Shown here piece after piece: positions 1 to 9,751 of a stretch of 64,000 bases of DNA. The notes beneath the pieces are model-generated. The model saw only the letters and a list, made by a program, of their open reading frames with translations. It was not told the origin of the DNA and did no database searches. Made by a program: the position numbers and the translations under genes. The stretch is taken from positions 16,690,501-16,754,500 of the forward strand of contig OZ059896.1 in NCBI GenBank assembly GCA_964057225.1, written 5' to 3'. Each line of letters begins with the position of its first letter. Position 1 is the first letter of the stretch. The stretch comes from Auanema rhodensis. Lineage: Eukaryota > Nematoda > Chromadorea > Rhabditida > Rhabditidae.

Positions 1-496
1 ATATTATACAAAATATAAACATACATTAAAAATATTGCATTTTTCATCAAATATATTAAGATTATTAATTTTTATTATATAACCACATTTTAAATTATTT
101 ATATAAAACCTGTTGCACAGAACCATTCTTGAATTTCATTTGAACTTTGCTTTTTGCTTTTAGATTAGACTAGATGGTAATTTTTCTGTTTGAAACATGA
201 CCTAATGCGAAAATTTATTTGGTCCTGGTGCGAGCGAATTGGTCTTCATATGCCATGAAGGCCGCTGCTTGATTATTGGTCTCTATTTGTCGATATTTTC
301 ATGCTAAGTTTCATATAACTTTGTGCTGATACCGTAAATTTCAGTTTTATTTCACTCTTCTCATTGCATACTTTGTGTGCAGAAAGCTCACATCAGTTAC
401 TTTAAAATAATATTCATTCTCATCCTCTTTCTGAGTTACATCGATATTCTATTCAACATTTATTTCTAGGTTTTTTTCCTCCTTGACTAGTCTACA
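1..496. other. Upstream region of vha-8, no gene seen
   Basis: No coding frame with nematode-like exon structure is visible here. The stretch is AT-rich. A pyrimidine-rich TTTCTAG at about 464-470 precedes the vha-8 start by roughly 27 bases and could be the spliced-leader acceptor, with a second candidate GACTAG at 485-490. The likely content is the vha-8 promoter and 5' UTR. Confidence 0.5.
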
Positions 497-1467
497 ATGG
501 GAATCTCTGACAATGATGTCCAAAAGCAGCTCCGCCACATGATGGCTTTCATCGAGCAAGGTATATTATATATATATATAAAATTGAGATACATAATACA
601 AATCTACAGAAGCCAACGAGAAGGCTGAAGAGATTGAGGCCAAGTCTGAGGAAGAATTCAACATCGAAAAGGTTTTTTTTAATTTTTAGTTTATATAGTT
701 TTTAAACAAATAAATCATAGGGACGCCTCGTTCAAAACCAACGCCAAAAGATTATGGAGATGTACGAGAAAAAGGAAAAGCAAGTAGAGTTGACCAGAAA
801 GATTCAGGCCTCTAACTCTTTCAACGCTGGACGTCTGAAGTGCTTGAAGGTATATATTCTTCACTAAAACTTTTAATCACGTTTCATTTTTCTAGGCTCG
901 CGAAGAGCACCTCGAGAACGTTCTCGCTGAAGCCAAGAACAACTTATCTAAAATTTCTGGCGATGCTCAGCGTTACCCAACCATCCTCAAGGGGCTTATC
1001 CTTCAGGTATAAATGTTTTTCATATTTAAGTGGTTTTTAATCTCACTTTATATAGGCTCTCCTCCAATTGCTCGAAAAGGAAGTTGTTCTCACATGCAGA
1101 GAAAAGGACCTCAGCCTTGTAGAGGGTCTTCTTCCAGATTGCCTTGATGCTCTCCAGAAAGAGTGGGGAAGCAAGAGCAAGGTTAGTGTAACAGTACAAG
1201 ATATCTATATATCTTAAATATTTATAGATCACCATAGACACTAAACATTTCCTTCCATCACACTCAGCTGGAGGAATTGAACTCTCTGCTAAGGGAGGAA
1301 AAATTATGGTTTCTTCTACTCTCGAAAGTAGATTAGATCTTATTGCTCGCCAGGTGAATATATAAATTACTTCTGAAGCTATCTAATTCTCTAATGCTTT
1401 TCAGATTATCCCACAAGTTCGTACAGCTCTCTTCGGCCCTAACCAAAACAGAAAATTCTTCGATTAA
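497..1467 (+). CDS. vha-8: V-type proton ATPase subunit E, complete
   Basis: Subunit E is a peripheral-stalk protein of the V1 sector. With subunit G it ties the catalytic head to the membrane sector and so holds the stator during proton pumping in endomembranes and epithelia. Seven exons are 497-560, 610-671, 721-849, 896-1006, 1056-1181, 1228-1353 and 1405-1467. All introns are GT-AG, about 46-54 bases, and the phases close to 226 aa, the usual length of the family. The N-terminal half is a charged helix ([20 protein letters not shown]), and the C-terminal half carries the family's SAGGIEL and LESRLDL segments. The start [15 protein letters not shown] matches the family start. It stands alone on the plus strand. 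An AATAAA at 1714-1719 is a possible poly(A) signal. Symbol follows C. elegans naming. Confidence 0.95.
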
Positions 1468-2527
1468 GTTCTCGTAAAAATTGTATATTCGTCTCACTTT
1501 AATTTTTGGTAACGATTAAATATCCCGTTCCCTTTCGGGAGAGGCGATCGAAACATTCCAAGTGTGATTGTGATAGCAGGATTAACCTTTTTTCATTGTA
1601 ACATATAGAGCAATTTCTTACATTTTTTTACATTATTATCACTTACTAGCTGTAGTACTGTAGGTATGCTTGAGTTAAATTAAACTTCTGTTTACTGAAA
1701 AGACTATATAAGCAATAAAAGTAGCAATTATACAGAGATTAAACATTATTAAATCAATCTTCTTCTTTTTGCATAGAAACTGTTTGATGTATTGATTCAC
1801 GGTTGGTAAATTTTGTTTCGGAATTTGATATCATTTTTAAAGTGTTCTTAGATCCGTATGATTTGATCATTGATCTTAGGATAAAATGCTTTGATAACCC
1901 AAATATAAAAGATGATATTCATGATTTGAGTTATGAGAGGTATTATCTATTTTATAATACAGCATGTTATATATTCATAGGATCATATATTCAATATCTT
2001 TTGTATTGGAAACATACTTGAAGTAAGTCTAGAAAAATCTTTTTATTGAAATCATCATTTCCATAAATATTCAAAACTAAAACAACTATTGTTCATTTTT
2101 GTGAAGATTTTCCTAGTTATCTATATGAGTATATGATCAAATAAAAGAAGAATATTATATTACGTTATACTATATGTTCTAATCTTAAATTTTAAATAAA
2201 AATTGGTATGCAACTCATATATACATGCTAAACGTAGTTTTCTAATCTTACCACAAATTCCTCAAAAATTGTTCACAGGTTTTAAATAAAAAGGAAGACA
2301 TGTGTACCTGGATGAAATACTTGCTTTATCTGTCAAAGTTGATCATATTTTATTTATTTTACATAAGAAGTATAAAGCTAATTTGTTCAATTACAATTGT
2401 AATTTATTGTGTTGTTCATAGAGAAAGGTTACCATACTCAAAATATATTTTATTATGATTTTAGAAATTTGGAGAAATCCTATTCGAACTGATCGATCAA
2501 TTCTACACTAGTTATACGAGGGTTGAT
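1468..2527. other. Intergenic, 3' flank of vha-8
   Basis: The region holds the vha-8 3' UTR and an AATAAA at 1714-1719 that could direct polyadenylation. Short open frames such as the one at 1803-2021 have biased AT-rich composition, no exon partners and no recognisable motif. I see no gene. The stretch TACGAGGGTTGATATG at 2515-2530 directly precedes the transposase fragment and could be a decayed terminal inverted repeat of that mariner-type copy, but I found no matching end. Confidence 0.4.
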
Positions 2528-2821
2528 ATGTACTCGGATATGATCCTTTGTTCTTTTGTTAAGAAGAATGTTTCGAAGATGAGGAAAATTATTAAGAAGA
2601 GGATACAGAGGAACAACGAGCTCTCTCTCAACAAACTAAATTTGAGCATCAATATTTCAAGAAGGAGAGTTCAGAGGATATTCAAAAATGAAATTGAGCT
2701 TCGCAGTTATTGTATAACTCGCTCACAGCATTTGACTGAAAGTGGCATGAAGAATAGGCTGGAAAAGGCGAAGAAACTGCTTCAGGAGATCAGCAATGTG
2801 TTGATCGTCAATAAAATTTAG
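2528..2821 (+). pseudogene. Mariner/Tc1-type transposase N-terminal fragment
   Basis: A 97-codon open frame encodes a basic helix-turn-helix region like the DNA-binding end of nematode mariner-family transposases. It has IIKKRIQRNNELSLNKL followed by an ISRRRVQRIFKNE segment, then the linker ending RLEKAKKLLQE. Members normally run to about 350 residues and continue into a DDD/DDE catalytic domain. Here the frame stops at TAG just after the linker, and no catalytic residues follow, so the copy is truncated and cannot transpose. The family call rests on motif recall and was not searched. The fragment lies 49 bases left of the inverted repeat at 2871, so a relation between the two is possible but not shown. 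Confidence 0.7.
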
Positions 2822-2870
2822 TGGTAATTTATTTATTTTTGAACAACTGATGATTGAAATTATTTGCGAA

Positions 2871-2927
2871 CACTAGTATAGGATTGAGGGATTATAATAC
2901 CACTTTTGACATTTTGCTCTTTTGAAC
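2871..2927 (+). repeat. Left arm of 57-bp inverted repeat
   Basis: These 57 bases are the reverse complement of 5133-5189, with four mismatches by my count and no gaps. Similarity ends at both edges: the sequence outside CACTA and inside GAAC differs between arms. An inverted pair about 2.3 kb apart is what terminal inverted repeats of a DNA transposon look like. Confidence 0.85.
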
Positions 2928-3011
2928 ATAATAATCTTCCCTACGTATAAAATAATCAATGCAATCATAATTGAATTGCAACATTCTCAACTCAGAATCA
3001 TCGTACACACT

Positions 3012-4318
3012 TCATGTAATTTGAATTGGTATGTTTTGCTTAACCTTTTTCGTTTTCTTAACCACTTCATATGTTCCATCATATTCTTCAGCATCATAGT
3101 AAAAATAATCATTTTTAGCTCTATTGAACTGTATTTCATTACTCATTTTCACCTTTCTATGTTTATTCTTATTCATACCAGTTACTCCAAAGGCAGAATT
3201 TCCGACTAATTTAGCTCCTTCAGAAATAATAGCGTACTTTTGGTCAACATCTCCTTCACGTCTTTCATCAGATACCCAATTCATAAAATCTTTAAAAATT
3301 CTTCCTCGTTTAGCTTATATGACGCCATCTAATTTCGTAACAATGCAACCATGTTCCAATATCCACCTCAATCTTGTAGATTTAATAAAAAATTTTTTCA
3401 GCTTTCAAAGTTGTAACAAGCTTTTTCCTTTTAGAAGGTTTTCTATCCAACGATTTTATCTTCTTTATCCAACAACTTTATTAGTATATTCACCACAAAC
3501 ACCTTTCATCATACTCTTTATATACTAATATAGGACATAATTCACCAAAATAATCCCATTTATTTTCTGGCACTTCTCTATCTACTTCTAAAAATCCGCA
3601 AAATGGGGATGTATTACTCATAAACCTTTTTTGATAAATTGAAAAATCATTATTTTCTTCAAAATACAGATTTACACAAGGCATTTCTTCACCAAGACAC
3701 CATAAATATAATGCATTAGCATCAAATCCAACTATTTTTTTTGATAATTTTACCTTCTTTATCGTAATACCATTCTTTTTTCCCTAGGTCGTAGTGTACT
3801 TTAGTAATTTGTGTTTTATCTTTTTCATGATATTTATGAAATACTATTGAAGCTCCACCAGTTATATTACTCTTAAATTTATAAAATGCTTCTTTGTTTT
3901 CTTCTCCAAATAACCAGATCATAGGATGATCTTTTCCCCATCTTTATAGAGCTTTATGTCTGTAAAACTCTTTGATTAATTTCTTGTATCTTGCTCTATT
4001 GCAAGTGATACAACATGCAACACAATTATCTTTTGTATAACTCTTGGAACAATCAAGTCAATCTAGTGACAAAGTATCTTCCTTCAAACAAAACAAACAA
4101 TAGACACATTTATTATTTTCTATTTTCGAGATGTCAACGATGACTTCAACTTGTAAAATATAATCTGTCGATCTATTTGATTCCTTATCTTGCTTATAAT
4201 AGTTATAAATTCTTTTTTCAAGAATATATTTGTGAGTATTTAAACTGTAAGAAGCTTTAGCAGATCTTTTCTTTAGGTATTCTTCAAAACCTTGAATTTG
4301 GAATTGATATAAAATCAC
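3012..4318 (-). pseudogene. Decayed family-B (protein-primed type) DNA polymerase, Polinton/Maverick- or plasmid-like
   Basis: Minus-strand frames at 4318-3722, 3684-3490 and 3284-3012 carry, in order, an HNH/endonuclease-VII-like patch (CVYC, later CCITCNRAR), a GGASIVFHKYHE motif, a DANALYLW motif resembling polymerase motif A, and KLVGNSAFG resembling motif B. This order fits DNA_pol_B_2 proteins of Polinton/Maverick elements or linear plasmids. The copy is dead: an in-frame TGA sits at 4058-4060 where the family usually has Arg in an LDRID-like motif, a TAA near 3949, a frameshift in the eight-T run at 3735-3742, and a further frame change between 3490 and 3284. Motif C (DTD) was not found. 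Frames upstream and downstream of the stops remain in register over 600 bases, so decay is recent to moderate. I do not restore it. It lies wholly within the inverted repeat pair. Confidence 0.75.
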
Positions 4319-4408
4319 TCAATCCTGGTAGAGAAACTGCATCTTTATACATATCTAACTTGAAATAAACACAGTTTATTTTTATAATTCTCAATTTTAT
4401 GATTTTAG

Positions 4409-4853
4409 ATTGGTTATGCCAACGACATCGTACACTTGTCTTCCGGCGCGTTCTATTCACCAGCGATTTCAGTTTCTGCTGGAATTCATGGCCCTAACAT
4501 TCGATATATGGTGCCGCTTGTTTGCCAGCGTGCAGGTAGGAGTTTATGTGTGATAAATCAGCTGCATTAATTTTTTTTTGCAGGAAGGCCCGATTCAAAA
4601 GCCATCAACATTTGGTTTCTTGTCGATAGTGGTTCACCGTTCACTTGTTTATCGGTGAAGTCATTGGAAGCGTTACTAGGCTCGGAAAATGCCACGCTTA
4701 CCTTGTACAATCTTGCAATTCAGGTTTGTTTTCTCTTTTATGTGTTGTTTAAAATTATATGTTCAGGACGAGAAGAGCAGAATCGAGTGTCAAGTTTCTA
4801 AAGCACATTACCAAGAAGTCAACATTCTTGGGGCTGATTCCATGTTTGTCTAA
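4409..4853 (+). CDS. Retropepsin-like aspartic protease domain, partial, three exons
   Basis: Three in-phase pieces 4409-4535, 4584-4723 and 4767-4853 (TAA) are joined by two short GT-AG introns. The second contains FLVDSGSPFTCLS, matching the active-site signature of retropepsin-type (A2 family) aspartic proteases. The third contains NILGADS, like the later ILGxD motif of the same fold, so both halves of one domain seem present. The 5' piece begins at a TTTTAG acceptor with no start codon in reach, so it is an internal exon of a longer gene or a decapitated copy. Introns in a protease domain argue against a plain retrotransposon pol gene and favour a host gene or an element gene that is spliced. 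No reverse transcriptase is seen nearby. It sits inside the inverted repeats, on the opposite strand to the polymerase relic. Confidence 0.6.
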
Positions 4854-5132
4854 CTTTGTCATTTATTCAGCATTATTTTTATAATATCATTTTTTAAAGA
4901 AATCAACATCCACTGATTTTTTAAAAAGTGTGAAAATGACATGAAAATAGAGCATTTAAATATAAAAATTGGAAATAAAAAATAAAATCAACATCTCAAC
5001 AAAAAATTGATTGAAAATGTATAAAAACTATTGGAAATAAGCACTTTTTAGTGCTTTTATTCACTCATTTCATACTTTTTTTTAAAAAGTGTTGTAAATG
5101 AGTTGATTCTCTGACATCAGAGAATGAAAAAC

Positions 5133-5189
5133 GTTCGAAAGAGCAAAATGTCGAAAGTGGTATGATAATCCCTCAATCCTATAATAGTG
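5133..5189 (-). repeat. Right arm of 57-bp inverted repeat
   Basis: Reverse complement of 2871-2927, 53 of 57 positions the same by eye. It follows an AT-rich stretch (4860-5120) holding an imperfect hairpin around GCACTTTTTAGTGC at 5041-5054. Confidence 0.85.
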
Positions 5190-5724
5190 CGAACATACTT
5201 ATGCGTCACCCTGTAGAAAAAAGAGTGTTCGACGTTTATCGCACAAGAATATATACATATGTCATGCTATCTTCTATTACTACATACAATCCTGTCTTAT
5301 ATTTGAATTTTACATCAACTATTCCACGTAAAGCGTGAAATTTTTACTGTTTGTTTCATTTTAAATAAATAGGAACGTATGAATCGGTTGCATTATAAAG
5401 TTAATAACACTTAATATTACGTAAACGAATGTTCAATTGAATTATCAAACGCTTGAATCATGCTTTCATCTTTATTGCATTTTGAACTAAAATTAGCAGA
5501 AAATAAAAATAAATTGATATAAGTAGAATGAAGTTCCTTAAATGCCGGTTGCATTCATCATATTCTAATAGATGTCTTTAACCATCTTATTATCTAGTAA
5601 AAAGTGATGAAGTGATCATATTGATATAGAAATTAAAACTCAAATTTTCTCAACTATGAATTATATTTGAAAGTTAATGAGATGTTACTAAAGTTTCGAA
5701 ATATTATGAGACGACAGCAGTTTG
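5190..5724. other. Intergenic, nothing recognised
   Basis: AT-rich sequence between the right inverted repeat and the 3' end of the small minus-strand gene. No coding frame, RNA gene or repeat stands out. Confidence 0.4.
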
Positions 5725-6121
5725 TTACTCAGATGACGAGGTAGCATCTTCGGATTTGTTTTTGGTTTCTTCACGTTTCTTCTGTTCTTCTTCTTGTTGA
5801 AGTTTCATCATTTGCATTGGTGGCTGAAAAAAAATTATTTTTATGCACAAAATTTAGTATATCCTACACAGAAGTTTAGTTCTTTTGTTGCTTTGAGCAG
5901 CTCTGGAAATAATTCTGGAGATTTCTGTAACATGACCATCAATTCCATTCTGGAAACAGTAGATAAAATATGTTTTTTCAAACATTTTGCTCGAATTTTT
6001 GAAAATATGTCTCTAAACCATATAAGTAAACAAATTACCTGTCTTGATTTGATTTAGCATTCTTTATACGTGTAGTTAAGTCCTTAAGTTGTTCAGCAGC
6101 TTTCTCACCATCAACAACCAT
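5725..6121 (-). CDS. Small 87-aa protein, possible NCBD-like helices
   Basis: Minus-strand exons 6039-6121, 5868-5949 and 5725-5823 splice through GT-AG introns with matching phases (2, then 0) to an 87-residue protein starting MVVDGEKAAEQLKDL. Three amphipathic helices are suggested (residues about 5-22, 29-37 and 41-50), followed by a QEEEQKKREE charged helix and a Ser/Glu-rich tail ending at TAA. The middle part (QLKDL ... LQKSPELFPELLKA) aligns by eye with the spacing of the nuclear-coactivator-binding domain of CBP/p300 (LxxL ... LKxNPxLxxxFIK). That is a weak, recalled resemblance, not a search result. If right, it would be a stand-alone coactivator-type interaction domain. Otherwise it is an unrecognised small coiled protein. 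The frame and splicing are better supported than the function. Confidence 0.6.
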
Positions 6122-7211
6122 ATTAACTATTAGCAAATTTTATAAAGAGGCTTATGTTACAAAAGTATCCAAGAACAAATATATTCTAAGAAACGAGAGA
6201 AGAAGAATTTGAATATAAACTAAAACATTTTCAATAACTGCAAGCTTTATATACCCTTGGCGATTTAATATATATTCCTTATTTAGCCATATGGTTAGTA
6301 AATGAGGTAAGCATTGCGTGTTCATTATTCATTAAACAGCATCGTGACCCTATTCAGGTGTAATATATAACTAAAAGCTTCATCTTCAACGAATTAACCA
6401 TTTAATTATTCAAATTTTTGTGCCTAATAATCATAATAATCATTTCATACTATACGAATGCTCTCTGCTTTCAAATATAATAATTTCGAACTCAATACCT
6501 TTTAAGATATAAATATATGCATAGTAATACATAACTTGAATAAAAACGTTTTATTTCTTGTAGTAAATCTTTAAAACTAATGTTCTTATTAGAACAACGA
6601 TGATAAGATGATAAGAACAAACATTTAGATCAGGATATCTGTTCATTATAAATACATTTGCAAGTACTAACATCAGTGATGTATGAGCCAAAAACACAAA
6701 AGAAAAAAAAACTTTATTCACCTGATATGATCCTGATGGTTGTATTTCTTAGTCTAAGTTTACTTAGTTCATCAGTATTGTTTAAACCTGACATTTGTCT
6801 TGCTTATTGTAAGAAGCTTAAATGCTAAAAATAAAAATTGTAGCTAGTAACTATAATAATATAGTAGAATATCAACTAGATAATTTCTGATTTCATGATT
6901 CATATAGTTTTTGAAGATAATCTGTAATGTTTTATTACGTCTTCATATTTTATTCTTCTTCTTTTTATTATAAAATATATTTGCTTTAAATAATCTTGAA
7001 ACTTTTATTATATTATTTTCATTTAAAGTTTATAAAATAATTACTAACTATATAAGATATACATTGTTAATTAACTTATTTGATTGAATTTTCATATGTT
7101 ATTATACTTGATATATTTTGTTTTTATTATTTAATTATTATTAATACAATAGTAATTGATTCTACAAAACATATATGTTTCTTATATTTGTTTTTATTTA
7201 GGATTAATCAG
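6122..7211. other. Divergent intergenic region
   Basis: About 1.1 kb between the divergently transcribed small gene and the first srx-like gene, presumably holding both promoters. It is AT-rich, with no coding frame or structured RNA that I can recognise. A TTTATTTAG at 7193-7201 lies 10 bases before the srx start and is a good trans-splice acceptor. Confidence 0.4.
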
Positions 7212-8544
7212 ATGTCAGAGACAAGTAATGTAATTCGTTCCTTTGCTGGTTCTGTACAAGGCTTGGTATAATTTTTTTTCTTTTTGATTCAGATCACATA
7301 ATAAACGAACTTTTTATATAATATTATAAAGTTATATTATTTCAGACAGCTATAATAGGCATAGTTGCAAATGCATTATGTGTATATTCCAGTATTTATA
7401 CTACTAAAACAACATTTCGGATGTTATGTTTAGTGAAACATTCTATTAATATGTATATATGTTGCCAATATTTATTATTTCAAGTTCCTATGACATTTGG
7501 GTATAGCTTTTATTTCTTTTTATACTTTTTCAAATATTAATTTTTAAGAAATTTTACTTATGATAATATTTCTATGAATAATATTTTAACAGTTTTACAA
7601 AATAATCTTTATATATCTCTGGAATACATTGGTATATTGATAGCAGTAAATCGTTTTATTTCTCTATATTTCCCTTTAAAATTCAATTCATTTGACGGCC
7701 GATATGTTACTCTGGTTTGTAAACCTGTTTATTATATGTTACAACTTGATCTCTTATTACGTTTCTCTTAGAAAAATTAAAAAAATGAAATGTATTGTAT
7801 GTAGTTAAGAATATTTTAGATATGTCTATTTGGCATCTTCATGGAAAGAGGTTGGGCCTCTGTTACTCATGTTTTATGTTTGTTTATAAATAAGTTTAAA
7901 AATATTTAATTAATGTTATATATAGATGCTTGTCCTTTGATTTATGATGGAACACTTATGACATGGAATAGGGTTTTAAGTTCAAAATGTAATGAGAAGG
8001 AATTCGAGTTCAGTGGTGTTCTGAGCCTTACCGTGATGACATTGGGTGCAGGAATAGGAATTAATATTTTAACAATTATTAAAGTTATTCATTTTTATGT
8101 ATGTTATAATACAAATATAATAATTATAATAAATATATTTGTTTAGTTAACTAATAGTATGAGTAGTCGGACCCAATCCTACGCTGCTATTAATAAGAAT
8201 TGTAAATTATTCATACAGGTTTGCTTACTTTCAATACGTTTTTTAAAAGAAAAATTTAAATGTTTCAGACTTTTATACAAGATTCTTTATTTGTTTTTGA
8301 TTTGCTTTGTATCAATAATGCGGTTTATTTAATAGATCATCCTTTATGGATATTTCTGTGTATTACTTTAGCTGGTCAATTAGTTCACGTACTTGATGGG
8401 TAAGAACAATAGTAAAATATGTTCTTAATAATTATATAAATTCATTTAACTAAAAAATTATATTTCAGAATAATTATGCTTGCTTATCAACCATTCAAAA
8501 TTGAATATAAAGCTCGGAGCTCAAAGATGATTTTTACAGTTTAA
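7212..8544 (+). CDS. srx-like serpentine chemoreceptor (copy a), complete
   Basis: Eight exons: 7212-7265, 7346-7500, 7549-7714, 7820-7877, 7926-8098, 8147-8218, 8269-8399 and 8469-8544. All phases close, giving 294 aa. The protein is hydrophobic, with seven likely membrane segments. The pattern VPMTFG in segment 2-3, then AVNRFISLYFP after segment 3, matches the nematode Srx family (NRF..hFFP in place of DRY). Paired cysteines in the second extracellular loop (ACP and SSKC flanking TWNRV) are also typical. Such receptors sit in sensory cilia and sense odorants or small molecules. The next gene is a tandem paralogue with matching exon lengths (173 and 131). Subfamily assignment is by motif memory. 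Splice sites show no damage, so it is probably functional. Confidence 0.8.
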
Positions 8545-9751
8545 CAAGCTTTCGTTATGTTATTGCGTATAAGACACGTATGATAATATTAAGAACATAC
8601 ACAATATATTTTTATTATTTAAATATATGTACATAAATAAATTAAATATTAAAAAGAAAAAAATTTATATATAAACATATAACTGTTTCTATTTATCATT
8701 TGTTTCCATTTTCATCAACTTATATCTCAACTTAGATCTATAAAAACAATATTATTAAGATTATTATAACCTTATTGTTTATATTTATATATTATATATA
8801 AGGTTATAATAGATATATAAATAGATATACGTGGTAAAAGATCAATTAAATCATTTTCTTTATAATTTTTCCTTTATTAAAATAATTTTTGTATCTTCTA
8901 ATATCTTCAAGTTGTGTAAATCTACAGTAAACTTTATTGCTAGTCTAAGTAAAATCTTGTTCTCTTTATAAAATTTTTTTCAATTTTCTGAAGTATTATA
9001 TGAAAAGTGAATATTCTATTTTCAGTTGTTTCCTTGTTACAAACATACTTGTTTTGATTTTGTTAATAAATCTTATAACTATTCTTTATATGAATATGAT
9101 GTAATAAATTAGAAAATCTCTATTGAAATCTTTGCACTTTCTGCTATTTTCTACATCAAATACATTAATTGAACTTATTCAAAAGATCGTATACATATAC
9201 CTGTGATAGCAGATTCCATTTCCATAAAAGAATTTTGTGATCGTCGACCAAGTTAATTTATGCTTTAATTTGTTTTTTTTTGTAAAAAAATATAAAAATT
9301 CCATCAGAGATTAGAGGAAGGCTAAAGCAAAAGACGGATAAAAGGGAAGAGAGGAAGAGAGATGTGAGCATAGAAGACAATTCGATTTGTGGACTCGTTG
9401 TACTATCTTCGATTCAATGATGATCAGAATATACTTACATTTTCGGTTAGTATTTAATAATTTGTAGTTTTTCATATTGCTCTCTTCATATGATATTCTT
9501 AATAATATATATGTGGAAGTTATTCATTTATTTCCAAAATATAAAAAATTCTCGTTTATCTCATAAAGTTATATGTTTATATGTTTATATATACTATATA
9601 CATACATATATTAAATAGAAAAGTAATTATTTATTGTATATTATATTGTTTTTTGGTTTTACATATATGTATATTATTCTAATTTATTAACTATATTCTA
9701 TTATATATTTCATACATTTTGTATTTTAAATTTCAGAAATTACCTGGTAAT
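8545..9751. other. Spacer between tandem srx-like genes
   Basis: AT-rich spacer of 1.2 kb. A short less AT-rich patch at 9296-9425 has no coding structure. AAATTTCAG at 9728-9736 just upstream of the next start is a trans-splice acceptor candidate. No third receptor copy or pseudogene was found. Confidence 0.4.

Larger units (their letters stand above)
2871..5189. mobile_element. Inverted-repeat-bounded degenerate element, about 2.3 kb
   Basis: The segment is delimited by a 57-bp inverted repeat (2871-2927 and 5133-5189) and contains a protein-primed-type DNA polymerase relic on one strand and a retropepsin-like reading frame on the other. Intact Polinton/Maverick elements are 10-20 kb, with integrase, packaging ATPase, cysteine protease and capsid genes. 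None of these is here, so this would be an internally deleted derivative. Alternatively the repeats belong to a different small DNA transposon that captured or nested with the polymerase piece. I see no clear target-site duplication. The boundaries are well supported, the identity much less. Confidence 0.5.

Noticed and set aside
3124-3528. 134-codon plus-strand open frame
   Set aside because: Antisense to the polymerase relic, whose motifs are on the minus strand.
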